Source: a bacterium (GTDB taxonomy: Bacteria > Pseudomonadota > Alphaproteobacteria > Acetobacterales > Acetobacteraceae). Taken from it: a stretch of DNA of 37,319 nt. Positions 17,557-25,296 of this stretch are shown one piece after another. Position 1 is the first letter of the stretch. Each line of letters begins with the position of its first letter. Location: the NCBI GenBank assembly GCA_026224825.1, contig JAMFRO010000014.1, positions 1 through 37,319 on the forward strand, read 5' to 3'. The notes under the pieces were generated by a model that saw only the letters and a program-made list of their open reading frames with translations, was not told where the DNA came from and made no database searches. The position numbers and the translations under genes were made by a program.

Positions 17557-17982
17557 ATGGTTAAGGTTTTATATACCGCGCACGGCCACGCCACCGGCGG
17601 ACGTACCGGCGAGGGCGCCACTGACGACGGCAAGGTTAACGTAAAACTCTCCACGCCGAAGGAGCTGGGCGGTGACGGCGCTTCCGGGACCAATCCGGAG
17701 CAGTTGTTCTCCGTCGGCTATTCCGCCTGTTTCCTCGGCGCGCTCAAAGTCGTCGCCGGTAAGGAGAAGGTGTCGCTCTCATCCGACACCAAGGTGAGCG
17801 CCGATATCGGCATCGGCCCGCGTGAAGACGGCGGCGGGTTCGGTATCACCGCCGCGCTGACCATCACCTCCCCCGGCGTAGAAAAAGGCGTGCTGGAAGA
17901 GCTGGTGCAGAAAGCACACATCGTCTGCCCCTACTCCAACGCCATCCACAAAACCGTGGACGTGCAATTCACCATCGTTTGA
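17557..17982 (+). CDS. ohr: organic hydroperoxide resistance protein (Ohr/OsmC family)
   Basis: Thiol peroxidase that reduces organic hydroperoxides. 141 aa, typical for Ohr. The opening MVKVLYTAHGHATGGRTG is Ohr-like. The peroxidatic cysteine is C58 in GYSACFLGALK, and the resolving cysteine is C124 in HIVCPYSNAI. The ATG at 17557 is chosen because AAGGAGG lies nine bases upstream; an in-frame GTG at 17509 has no such site and overlaps the preceding stop. Reducing power usually comes from lipoylated proteins and dihydrolipoamide dehydrogenase, which fits a window with two lipoyl carriers but proves nothing. No OhrR regulator is adjacent. Its TGA overlaps the first two bases of the left arm of element B. 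Confidence 0.94.
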   Translation: MVKVLYTAHGHATGGRTGEGATDDGKVNVKLSTPKELGGDGASGTNPEQLFSVGYSACFLGALKVVAGKEKVSLSSDTKVSADIGIGPREDGGGFGITAALTITSPGVEKGVLEELVQKAHIVCPYSNAIHKTVDVQFTIV

Positions 17983-18221
17983 TGGAAGGGTAAAAGGCCA
18001 GGGCTCTGCCCTGGACCCGCCAAGGGCCATTGGCCCTTGGATCCCGTAACTTAAGGATTAAAAAAGAGGCCTGCCACCTAGCTGTTTGAAACAGCAAGGA
18101 GGCAGGCCTCTTTTTTAATCCTTAAAGCTAATGGGGGTCTGGGGCCGTCACGCCAAAGGCGTGCTTCGCACGACGGCCCCAGCGGGTCCAGGGCAGAGCC
18201 CTGGCCTTTTACCCTTCCATC
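17981..18221. repeat. modular palindromic element B with 40-bp perfect outer arms
   Basis: Fills the gap between convergent ohr and the sulfotransferase gene. The outer arms (17981-18020 and 18182-18221) are a perfect 40-bp inverted repeat. They contain the stop codon and last codons of the sulfotransferase on the right and part of the ohr stop on the left. The central stem is 25 bp, perfect (18051-18075 with 18101-18125), with A6/T6 tracts, so it should act as a bidirectional terminator. The left inner hairpin is AAGGGCC/GGCCCTT. The right one is longer (GGGGCCGTC/GACGGCCCC with extra internal hairpins, about 18141-18180). The loop is a variant of the loop of element A. Confidence 0.87.
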
Positions 18222-19363
18222 TCGATGGGATACCGCCGCAGGTATTCGGCGAAGAGGGGTTCTAGTTTTTCTTTGCTCAGGCCGTATTGGGCGAGTTTGT
18301 ATTCGTGGCGGCCGAATTTGTCCTGGGGGTTGTCATCGACCCAGGCTTGCATGCCGGCTTGCGCTTCGGGGGTGAATTCGTCGCCGAGCTGCTGGTATAC
18401 CTTGCGGGCGACGCCGATGGGGTCGCGCATCATATCGGCGTAGTGCACGTCGATGATACGGTCTTCGCCGATGGCATCGCGCGACGCCATGCCGCGGCGG
18501 GCATGCTCGACGGCCTGCCAGGAGTAGTCTTCGCCGAGATATTCATAATCGACCTTACCCAGATAGGCTCTGTGGCCAAGGGTGATCAGGCTGCAGAGCG
18601 AGCCGGTGGCGGAATAGGGGTCGCGATGCGTCCAGACCAGGCGCGCATCCGGGTAGACTTTGAGCAAAGTCTCGATGTTGAGGATGTGCGACGGCATTTT
18701 CAGGTTCCAGATGCCGGGGGCATCGGCCTGGTGCAGTTGCAGGAATTTCTTGTGGTATTCATAGGCCGGGGTGGCATCGGCGGAGAAATACCACTCGCGG
18801 TAGAGCGGGAGTTTGCCGGCGGATTCCCACATCAGCGTGCGGAAATCATGCGCCAGAATCCACACGCATTCATGCGGGTAGGTGGCCGCGCCGCGATAGT
18901 ATTTGCTGGCCCCAGGAGCGGCCTCCGCCATCTTGCGGTCCATCTCGATGGCCGCCAAGGCGCGCGGGTCGGTATAAAGCGCATCGGCTTTGGGCGGCGG
19001 CACGGGGTCGTCCAGCTCCCATTTCAGGGGCGAGCGGCGGTTGGGGTCTGCGGCCAGCAGGTTGTTGAGCAAAGTGGTGCCGGTGCGCGGCACGCCGAAC
19101 ACGAAAACCGGGCGCGGGGTGGGGGCGGTCAGCACCTCAGGCCGGGCCTCAAGGGCCGCGGTGATCTTCAGACGGTCCGAGAGCGCTTTGACGAGACCAT
19201 AGCGCAGCCGCGCCAGCAGCTCCGGCGGGCGCTCCTCACCCTGGTTGATGTCCTGGACGATAACATCCAGCCCCTCACGAAAGCTGTTGCTGTCAAAACG
19301 CTCCAACCCGGTCGCGCGCTGCGCTTCCTCGATGAGCTGATCGGTAACAAAACGCGTTGCCAT
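18209..19363 (-). CDS. sulfotransferase family protein
   Basis: PAPS-dependent sulfotransferase-like protein of about 384 aa. The 5'-phosphosulfate binding loop is FGVPRTGTTLLNNLL (about 89-103), and the 3'-phosphate region includes PDARLVWTHRDPYSATGS. The ATG at 19363 (MATRFVTDQL) is chosen for GGGAGG seven bases upstream; an ATG at 19396 has none. Soluble. Such proteins are often annotated without known acceptor. The nearby MBL hydrolase with alkylsulfatase features (22717-23964) makes sulfate-ester chemistry on a shared substrate conceivable, but this is only context. The last codons (EMEG, stop) lie inside the right arm of element B. Confidence 0.87.
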   Translation of the reverse strand: MATRFVTDQLIEEAQRATGLERFDSNSFREGLDVIVQDINQGEERPPELLARLRYGLVKALSDRLKITAALEARPEVLTAPTPRPVFVFGVPRTGTTLLNNLLAADPNRRSPLKWELDDPVPPPKADALYTDPRALAAIEMDRKMAEAAPGASKYYRGAATYPHECVWILAHDFRTLMWESAGKLPLYREWYFSADATPAYEYHKKFLQLHQADAPGIWNLKMPSHILNIETLLKVYPDARLVWTHRDPYSATGSLCSLITLGHRAYLGKVDYEYLGEDYSWQAVEHARRGMASRDAIGEDRIIDVHYADMMRDPIGVARKVYQQLGDEFTPEAQAGMQAWVDDNPQDKFGRHEYKLAQYGLSKEKLEPLFAEYLRRYPIEMEG

Positions 19364-19401
19364 TATGGTGCCTCCCTTGATTTGAGCTTTTGGCATGATG
19401 G

Positions 19402-19417
19402 GCGCCAGCTTTGGCGC
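19402..19417. repeat. small inverted repeat upstream of the sulfotransferase gene
   Basis: GCGCCA and TGGCGC are separated by GCTT, 39 bases upstream of the sulfotransferase ATG. It could be an operator or a leader hairpin. The rest of 19364-19493 shows no feature I can support. Confidence 0.35.
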
Positions 19418-19493
19418 GGACAGAAGCTAGCCGCAACGCAATCAGATCACCAGCACTGGCCAGAATATCGACACCGGGCCGTATTCGGGCTGG

Positions 19494-19711
19494 GGTGTTG
19501 AAAGAAAAAAGGCTGGGGCTCCGCCCCTGACCCCGCTGGGGCCGCAGGCCGCAGACCCCACTACTTCGGGTCTTGGAAAGGGATGCCCCTAACAGCACAC
19601 TCGTGGAAAGCCCGTGCAGGGCATCCCTTTCCAAGACCCGGGTGGGATCCAAGGGCCTTTCGGCCCTTGGCGGGTCCAAGGCAGAGCCCTGGCCTTTTTT
19701 CTTTCAACGCC
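19494..19711. repeat. modular palindromic element C
   Basis: Lies between the 5' side of the sulfotransferase gene and the 3' end of the AraC-type gene. The outer arms share GTTGAAAGAAAAAAGGC (about 19497-19513) and its complement on the right (about 19691-19708). The hairpin modules differ on the two sides: left GGGGCTCCGCCCC and TGGGGCC type, right AAGGGCC/GGCCCTT type like the left side of element B. The central stem is a perfect 21-bp CGGGTCTTGGAAAGGGATGCC-type inverted repeat (19567-19587 with 19620-19640) without poly-T, enclosing a 32-nt loop (19588-19619). Element D shares stem and side modules but has the loop in the other orientation. Confidence 0.87.
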
Positions 19712-19717
19712 CCCGCC

Positions 19718-20614
19718 CTAATGCGGCCGGGTGCTCGATGTGGCGGTGAGCTGGGTTCTGAATTGCCGTGGGGTGCTGCCGGTGGCGCGGCGGAAGGCGT
19801 AGCAGAAGCCGGAGGGGGAGCCGAAGCCCATTGAGAAGGCTATGGATTTTACGCTTTCGCCTTGGCCGAGCAGGCGTTTGGCGTTGTCTATGCGGGTTCG
19901 GGCGATGTAGTCGCCGATGGAGCATTCGCGGCTGGCGCGGAAGCCACGGGTGAGTTGGCGGATGGAGAGGCCGCAGAGTTCGGCGAGTTCGGTGAGGGTT
20001 GGCGGGCTGCGGACTTCGCGCAGGCGTTCCTCGATCATTTTCAGGCGCCAGCCGGCGAGGCCGCCGGCGTTCAGGTCTTTGTCCAGCGCCAGGTAATAGC
20101 GGTTGAGTTCGATGGCGATTTGCACGGCCATGGCTTCGGAATAGGCGTGGCTGGCGAAGCCGGGGTGGCGGGCTTCGTGGCCGAGTTTCAGCAGGAGCTG
20201 TTGCACTTCCTCGGAGGGGACGCTGAGTGTGGCTTCCAGCCGGCGCTCGGTCCATTCCAGGTCCTGGCCGAGCCAGCGCTGGAACATGTCCTTCTGCAGC
20301 AGGCAGAGGATGGAGACCTGGCTACCGCCGCCGCCGCGCACGCGCATCACCTCATCCGGTGGGGCCATGAACATGCGGCCGAGGGGCTCGAAACGGTGCG
20401 GCGCCCAATGGTCGCGGAAGCAGGCCCGGGCATCGGCCGGGCGGGGGGTGACGGCGAGGTCGAGCCAGTAGATGTCGCGGCAGACGAAGCTTTCGCCAGG
20501 GTGCTCGATGTCGAAACGGGCCACCTGGATGGTCGCGGAGGGTACGCTGATCTCGGCATCGACCGTCATGATTCCGGACCTCTGCCCGGACGAGGCAGTC
20601 AAGGCTATGGCCAT
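19718..20614 (-). CDS. AraC-family transcriptional regulator
   Basis: About 298 aa. The C-terminal third is a double helix-turn-helix AraC domain (TLTELAELCGLSIRQLTRGFRASRECSIGDYIARTRIDNAKRLL region, then SVKSIAFSMGFGSPSGFCYAFRRATGSTPRQFR). The N-terminal two thirds are a ligand-sensing region I cannot assign. The ATG at 20614 (MAIALTASSG) is used; an internal ATG at 20569 (MTVDAEIS) with AGAGG nine bases upstream is a good alternative. It is divergent from the SDR-MDR-MBL operon across a 237-bp spacer, the classical layout for a local activator of that operon. Confidence 0.88.
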   Translation of the reverse strand: MAIALTASSGQRSGIMTVDAEISVPSATIQVARFDIEHPGESFVCRDIYWLDLAVTPRPADARACFRDHWAPHRFEPLGRMFMAPPDEVMRVRGGGGSQVSILCLLQKDMFQRWLGQDLEWTERRLEATLSVPSEEVQQLLLKLGHEARHPGFASHAYSEAMAVQIAIELNRYYLALDKDLNAGGLAGWRLKMIEERLREVRSPPTLTELAELCGLSIRQLTRGFRASRECSIGDYIARTRIDNAKRLLGQGESVKSIAFSMGFGSPSGFCYAFRRATGSTPRQFRTQLTATSSTRPH

Positions 20615-20851
20615 TTGTGTCTCTCTAAATATTCTCTTGTGGTATCTTGTCTTCTGGGCTGGTTTTTGCCAGCCTAGCATGGGCGGACAAATGATAGCAA
20701 TTTGCTTGTCCGCGCCGGCGTCGCCAAGCTTTTTCGGCCCGCCTTCGGCAGGACGGCCCATGATCGACATAACATGTGGTTGCAGCGCCCGCGCCGCAAA
20801 GGGATAAACCCGCGCGAAAGCGGGAATCGCCGCGCATGAGGAGAGTAGTAT
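20615..20851. promoter_or_regulatory. divergent promoter region between araC-type and SDR genes
   Basis: 237 bp without a convincing gene. It holds an inverted repeat GGCTGG/CCAGCC (20657-20662 and 20669-20674), a possible regulator site near the araC-type gene. A weak promoter-like pair, TTGCAG with ATAAAC about 18 bases later (around 20780-20808), precedes the SDR gene. GAGGAG before the SDR ATG is its ribosome site. The individual sites are guesses; the divergent layout is clear. Confidence 0.4.
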
Positions 20852-21634
20852 ATGTCCAAAGGGCTTTTTGACCTCACCGGGAAGGTGACGCTGGTGACCG
20901 GTGGGAATAGCGGCATCGGCTTCGGCTTTGCCCGTGGCGTGGCCAGGCAGGGTGGCGATCTGGAGATCTGGGGCCGGTCGGCTGAGAAGAATGCCGCCGC
21001 CAAGGCCGAGCTGGAGGCTTTTGGCGGGCGCGTGGTGACGCGGCAGGTTGATGTGTCCAAGCAGGACCAGATCAAGGCCGGGTATGAAGGGCTGATTAAG
21101 GATTTCGGGCGGATCGACTGCGTGTTCGCCAATTCCGGCGGAAACGCCAAGTCGAACTCCTTTCTTGAACTCTCCGATGAAGAGTATCACGAGCTGATCA
21201 ACCTTAATCTGCATGGCGCGTATTATACGCTGGTGGAGGGTGCCAGGTTGATGGTGAAGCGCGCCGAGGCGGGTGAGCCGGGCGGGTCGCTGGTGGCCTG
21301 CGGCAGCCTCTCGATGTTCATGGGCCTGCCGGGCAAGCCGCATTATGCCGGCTCCAAGGCGGCACTGGGTGCGATTATCCGTGGCATGGCGGTGGAATTC
21401 GGCAAATATGCCATCCGCGCCAATATTATTGCTCCCGGGTTGATCTCCACGGGCATGACCGGGGACGACGACAGCCCGGTTGCCAAGTTCATGTCGGCCA
21501 AGACGCCGATCCCGCGCGTGGGGTATCCGGCGGATTTCGAGGGCATCGGCGCTTATCTGGCGAGCGATGCATCATCCTTCCTGACGGGTGAGACCATCAC
21601 CATCGACGGCGGCTATATGGTCCGCCCCTTCTGA
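20852..21634 (+). CDS. short-chain dehydrogenase/reductase
   Basis: Classical SDR of 260 aa. The NAD(P)-binding motif is TGGNSGIG (16-23), the structural Asn stretch is VFANSGG (91-97), and the catalytic set is N118 in LNLHGAYY, S152, Y165 and K169 (YAGSK). The C-terminal signature is FLTGETITIDGGYMV. It probably oxidises a secondary alcohol or reduces a ketone; the substrate is unknown. First gene of a likely operon with the zinc-type dehydrogenase and the MBL hydrolase, opposite the AraC-type regulator. Confidence 0.93.
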   Translation: MSKGLFDLTGKVTLVTGGNSGIGFGFARGVARQGGDLEIWGRSAEKNAAAKAELEAFGGRVVTRQVDVSKQDQIKAGYEGLIKDFGRIDCVFANSGGNAKSNSFLELSDEEYHELINLNLHGAYYTLVEGARLMVKRAEAGEPGGSLVACGSLSMFMGLPGKPHYAGSKAALGAIIRGMAVEFGKYAIRANIIAPGLISTGMTGDDDSPVAKFMSAKTPIPRVGYPADFEGIGAYLASDASSFLTGETITIDGGYMVRPF

Positions 21635-21700
21635 TCCCGGCCGGGGCGTTCATCGCATGGTGAGCGCCCCAAATTATATAAGAAACCTAGGAGAGCGAAC

Positions 21701-22714
21701 ATGCGTGTCCTGAACATTCACGGCGTCAACGACGTAAGGCTCGACCCCAAGACCCCGACCCCGCATGGGGACTCCGATGTGGTGGTGAAGATCAAGGCCT
21801 GCGGCATTTGCGGCAGCGACCTCACCTACATCAAATACGGCGGGATTCACCGGGCGGAAGGCGGGGTGACGCCGATTGGGCATGAGGCCGCCGGCGAGGT
21901 GATCGCTGTTGGGGCGAATGTGAAGGACGCGTTTGTTGGGCAGCATGTCGTCATCAACCCGATGAACACGCCCAGCTTTATTGGCAGCGGCGGGCCGGAA
22001 GGCGCGTTTGCCGATGAGGTGCTGGTGCGCGATGCGAAGGTGGGCGACAGCCTGCTGCCGATTGGCAATGACCTGCCGTATGAGATTGCCGCTTTGGCCG
22101 AGCCGCTCGCCGTGGCGCTGCATGGGGTGAACCGCTCGCATGCCAAGGCCGGCGACAAGGTGGTGGTGTTTGGCTGCGGGCCGATTGGGCTGGCCATGGT
22201 GCTGTGGCTGGTGGACCGGGGGGTTGAAGACGTGATCGCGGTGGATCTGGCGCCGGAGCGGCTGGAACGCGCGACCGCGCTGGGGGCCAAGCATGTGATC
22301 AATGCGGGGACGGAGGATCTGCGCGCGCGCGTGCTGGAGATTCATGGTTCGCACAAATATTTTGGGCGCGACGTGGCCAATACCAATGCGTTTATCGATG
22401 CCGCCGGGGGGCCGAATATTTTATCCGATGTGATCGGCTTCATCCGCTACCAGGGACGGTTTGTGATCACCGCGGCTTATATGAAGCCGGTGACGCTTAA
22501 TCTGGGCGCGATGCTGACCACCGAGATAGAGCTGACGACCGCCGTGGGGTATCCGACCGAGATGCCGGAAGTGGTGGCGGCACTGCCACGGCTGCAGGGC
22601 AAGCTTAAGCAGTTGATCAGCCATCGCTTTGGGTTTGACGATGTGCTTGAGGGGTTTGCGGTTGCGGCCACGCCGCAGTCGGCAAAAGTGATGATCCAGT
22701 TTGAGGATGCGTGA
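21701..22714 (+). CDS. zinc-type alcohol dehydrogenase (MDR superfamily)
   Basis: Medium-chain dehydrogenase of 337 aa, similar in layout to threonine/sorbitol/butanediol dehydrogenases. Catalytic zinc ligands are likely C37 (CGICGSD), H61-E62 (PIGHEAAGE) and E134 (ALAEPLAVALHG). The Rossmann motif is VVVFGCGPIGLA (about 155-166). The four-cysteine structural zinc lobe expected near residues 88-105 is absent: that stretch (INPMNTPSFIGSGG) has no cysteine. CTAGGAGAG precedes the ATG. Its stop is followed within two bases by the start of the next gene, indicating tight coupling. The substrate is unknown, but its position next to an SDR suggests consecutive oxidations. Confidence 0.92.
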   Translation: MRVLNIHGVNDVRLDPKTPTPHGDSDVVVKIKACGICGSDLTYIKYGGIHRAEGGVTPIGHEAAGEVIAVGANVKDAFVGQHVVINPMNTPSFIGSGGPEGAFADEVLVRDAKVGDSLLPIGNDLPYEIAALAEPLAVALHGVNRSHAKAGDKVVVFGCGPIGLAMVLWLVDRGVEDVIAVDLAPERLERATALGAKHVINAGTEDLRARVLEIHGSHKYFGRDVANTNAFIDAAGGPNILSDVIGFIRYQGRFVITAAYMKPVTLNLGAMLTTEIELTTAVGYPTEMPEVVAALPRLQGKLKQLISHRFGFDDVLEGFAVAATPQSAKVMIQFEDA

Positions 22715-22716
22715 GC

Positions 22717-23964
22717 ATGGCTGAGAAGCAGGATGGGCCGCATCTGGCCTCGCTGGTTTTGCAGGGCGAGGGCCAGGTGCAGGCGGTGGCGATCACCGAT
22801 TACATCTTCATGGCGAACGATATTTCCAACGCCTATCTCGTCACCACCGCCGATGGCGATGTGATGGTGAACACCGGGTTTTTGACCACGGGGGCGCGCA
22901 ACAAGGCGGTGCTGGCGCCGCATCGCACCGGCCCATTGCGCGCGATTATTTTTACCCAGAGCCATGCTGATCATTACGGTGGGTTGGATAGTTTTCTGGA
23001 GCCGGAAACCAAGGTGATCGTGCAGGCGAATTTCCTGGACAACGCGCAGGATATGAATGGGCTGCAGCCGTATTTTGGCCCGCGTACACGCAAGTTGTGG
23101 GGTACGACGGTGAAATTCGATGGGCCGCCGCCGCGCCCGCCGGAGGTGAAACCGGATATTATCGTTGATAAAGAGTATAGCTTCGAGCAAGGCGGAAAGC
23201 GGTTCGAGCTGATCTGGACGCCTGACGGTGAAACCACTGATTCATTGACCGTGTGGCTGCCGGAGCAAAAAGTTGTTTTCACCGGCAATCTGTTCGGGCC
23301 GGTATTTTTGTCCATGCCGTTTTTGAATACGTTGCGGGGCGATAAGCCACGGCTGGTGCGTAATTATCTACGCTCGCTGGACCGGGTGCGGCAGTTGGGT
23401 GCGGAGATTCTGATTACCGGGCATGGCGAGCCGATTGTGGGGGCCGCGCGTATCCGGGCTGATCTGGATAGAATGCATGCGGCTGTGTCGTGGATTCGTG
23501 AGTACACCCATGCCGGCATGAAAGCGGGTAAGGATGTGCATACGCTGATGCGTGAGGTGGAGCTGCCGGAGGAGATTCGGATTGGCGAGTTCCATGGCAA
23601 GGTGGCATGGGCGGTACGGAGCATCTGGGATGAGTATTCCGGCTGGTTCCATTATGATTCCACCACCTCGCTCTATGGCGTGCCGCGCTCCAGCGTGAGC
23701 GCGGATCTGGCTGAGCTGGCCGGTGGGGTTGATGTGCTGGCGGCCCGCGCGCGGCAGAGGCTGGATGCGGATCAGCCGCTTGAGGCGTTGCATCTGACGG
23801 ATATCGCGCTGGGGGTGGAGCCGGATAATGTGGCGGCGCTGACAGTGAAGAAGCATGCCTCGGCGCGGTTGCTGGAACGCTCCGGCGGCACGAATTTGAG
23901 CGAGACGATGTGGCTGCGCTCGGAGATACGCGTGATTGATGAGAAACTGGCGGGCACGGCCTGA
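22717..23964 (+). CDS. MBL-fold hydrolase with alkylsulfatase-like dimerisation region
   Basis: Metallo-beta-lactamase-fold protein of about 415 aa. The metal motif usually written HxHxDH reads Q-S-H-A-D-H (about residues 81-86), followed by YGGLDSF, so the first His is replaced by Gln. A later His is in LITGHGEPIVG. The C-terminal half resembles the alkyl-sulfatase dimerisation domain (IWDEYSGWFHYDSTTSLYG). The ATG at 22717 is chosen; a GTG at 22711 overlapping the preceding stop is possible. Type III alkylsulfatases are the nearest family I recognise, but the altered ligand means another ester or lactone could be the substrate. Ends just before an intrinsic terminator. Confidence 0.85.
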   Translation: MAEKQDGPHLASLVLQGEGQVQAVAITDYIFMANDISNAYLVTTADGDVMVNTGFLTTGARNKAVLAPHRTGPLRAIIFTQSHADHYGGLDSFLEPETKVIVQANFLDNAQDMNGLQPYFGPRTRKLWGTTVKFDGPPPRPPEVKPDIIVDKEYSFEQGGKRFELIWTPDGETTDSLTVWLPEQKVVFTGNLFGPVFLSMPFLNTLRGDKPRLVRNYLRSLDRVRQLGAEILITGHGEPIVGAARIRADLDRMHAAVSWIREYTHAGMKAGKDVHTLMREVELPEEIRIGEFHGKVAWAVRSIWDEYSGWFHYDSTTSLYGVPRSSVSADLAELAGGVDVLAARARQRLDADQPLEALHLTDIALGVEPDNVAALTVKKHASARLLERSGGTNLSETMWLRSEIRVIDEKLAGTA

Positions 23965-23980
23965 CGGGTTTTGTTGCCGT

Positions 23981-24020
23981 AAAAAAGCGCCGCCGGAGAA
24001 ATTCCGGCGGCGCTTTTTTT
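23981..24020 (+). terminator. intrinsic terminator after the SDR-MDR-MBL operon
   Basis: An 11-bp GC stem GCGCCGCCGGA/TCCGGCGGCGC (23987-23997 and 24003-24013), loop GAAAT, followed by T7 and preceded by A6, 16 bases after the MBL stop. It is functional-looking on both strands. It separates the operon from the LLM gene, which therefore needs its own promoter or readthrough. Confidence 0.9.
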
Positions 24021-24070
24021 ATGCGGCGGTGCTAGGGTTTGCCAGAATAGATAAAAATGCTGGAGGGCGC

Positions 24071-24991
24071 ATGAAACTTGGCTTTTCGATGCCGCATATG
24101 CTGCGGTTGAAGGCAAATTGCCAGCCATGGGAGGCGGCGGTGACCGGGGCCGACCAGACCAGGCTGGCGCGCTGGGCGGATAAACTGGGCTATGCGCAGA
24201 TCAGCGTGCCGGAGCATCACATAATACCGCGTGCACATGTGGAGCTGTCTGGCCCGCATTATTTGAGCGCCTATACGGCGATGGCGCATTATGCCGGGGC
24301 GACGGAAACTATCCGGGTGAATTCCTCCATCGCCATCCTGCCGGTGCAGCATCCCATCATCACCGCCAAAGCGCTCGCCACGATGGATTGGCTGAGTGGC
24401 GGGCGGGTGACCGTGACGTTTGCGGTGGGGTGGTTGAAGGAGGAGTTCGACCTGCTGGGCGTGAATTTTAATGAGCGCGGGCGGATGAGCGATGAGTATC
24501 TTGCCGCCATTATCGAGCTTTGGACCAGGCAAGATCCGGTGTTCGAGGGAAAATATGTGTCGTTCCGGGATGTCGCGTTTGAGCCGAAGCCGGTGCAGAG
24601 CCCGCATCCGCCGATCTGGATGGGGGGTGATGCCGATGCGGTGCTGAAGCGCACGGCGCGGTTTGCCACGGGGTGGTGGCCGTTTTTGACCAAGCCCGAG
24701 GCGATTCCGGAGCGGATCGATTTCATCAAGTCCCAGCCTGGGTATAAAGGGCAACTGGCCGAGGTGTTTTATGGCTTTGCCACCAGCCGTGTGGGTGAGG
24801 GGCATGTGGTGCTGGATGATCCCAAGCTGCGGCCGGGGATGAGTGGGGCGGAAATCATCGACCGGCTGGGGTGGTTGAAGAGCCTGGGGGTGACGATGAG
24901 CGGTCTGCCGATTCCGGCGCTGCGGCATATCGATGAATATTACGATTATACGCAATGGGTGGCGGAGGAGATTATGCCAGCCGTGGCTTGA
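24071..24991 (+). CDS. LLM-class (luciferase-like) oxidoreductase
   Basis: About 306 aa with the luciferase-like TIM barrel. Visible family stretches are MKLGFSMPHM at the start, WADKLGYAQISVPEHH, IRVNSSIAILPVQHPIITAKALATMDWLSGGR and PHPPIWMGGDADAVLKRTARFATGWWPF. It resembles the subfamily often annotated as F420-dependent (TIGR03619-like), but cofactor (FMN or F420) cannot be decided from sequence by eye. The ATG at 24071 is chosen for GGAGGG four bases upstream; longer frames run back through the terminator. It sits just after the operon terminator, in a catabolic-looking context where a monooxygenase or desaturation step would fit. Confidence 0.9.
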   Translation: MKLGFSMPHMLRLKANCQPWEAAVTGADQTRLARWADKLGYAQISVPEHHIIPRAHVELSGPHYLSAYTAMAHYAGATETIRVNSSIAILPVQHPIITAKALATMDWLSGGRVTVTFAVGWLKEEFDLLGVNFNERGRMSDEYLAAIIELWTRQDPVFEGKYVSFRDVAFEPKPVQSPHPPIWMGGDADAVLKRTARFATGWWPFLTKPEAIPERIDFIKSQPGYKGQLAEVFYGFATSRVGEGHVVLDDPKLRPGMSGAEIIDRLGWLKSLGVTMSGLPIPALRHIDEYYDYTQWVAEEIMPAVA

Positions 24992-25008
24992 GGTGGATTC
25001 TTTTGAGG

Positions 25009-25052
25009 AAGTAAGCAGCAGCTTTTTGTGAACAAAAAGCTGCTGCTTACTT
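25009..25052. terminator. 20-bp perfect hairpin between convergent genes
   Basis: AAGTAAGCAGCAGCTTTTTG (25009-25028) pairs perfectly with 25033-25052 around a TGAA loop. It lies between the LLM gene and the convergent lipoyl-protein gene, ending three bases before the latter's stop. The stem is strong, but its A/T block is near the loop rather than after the stem, so it is an atypical bidirectional terminator or an RNA-stabilising hairpin. Confidence 0.75.
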
Positions 25053-25055
25053 AAA

Positions 25056-25286
25056 TCAGGAAATTTCGCCGATCAGCGTGCCGACCTCATAGGTTTGGCC
25101 CTTTGCCGCGATCTGCTTCAGCGTGCCGGAGGTGGGGGCGGTGATGTCCTGCGTCGCTTTGGCCATTTCGATGGTGTAGATCGCATCGCCCTCTTGCACG
25201 GCGGCGCCGTCGGGCACCAGCCATTCGACGAGATCGCCTTCGGTCATGGACATCTCTAGGCGCGGGATGAGGAGTTGTGTTGTCAT
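25056..25286 (-). CDS. free-standing lipoyl-domain protein
   Basis: 76-aa protein that is just one biotinyl/lipoyl attachment domain. The modified lysine should be K43 in IEMAKATQDITAPTSG, with the matching second half GQTYEVGTLIGEIS. The N-terminal strand is LLIPRLEMSMTEGDLVEWLV. The ATG at 25286 follows the E1 gene stop by 10 bases. The E2 acyltransferase core and the peripheral-subunit-binding domain are absent, and no E3 is nearby. It is presumably the swinging-arm partner of the fused E1 encoded just upstream. The acyl acceptor enzyme is unknown. A biotin carrier is less likely because the MKM biotin motif is not present. Confidence 0.88.
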   Translation of the reverse strand: MTTQLLIPRLEMSMTEGDLVEWLVPDGAAVQEGDAIYTIEMAKATQDITAPTSGTLKQIAAKGQTYEVGTLIGEIS

Positions 25287-25296
25287 GATCTCTTTC

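Noticed and set aside
20615..21343. N-terminal extension of the AraC-type protein to 541 aa
   Set aside because: The added part is antisense to the SDR gene and spacer and lacks family similarity; starts at 20614 or 20569 give normal AraC length.
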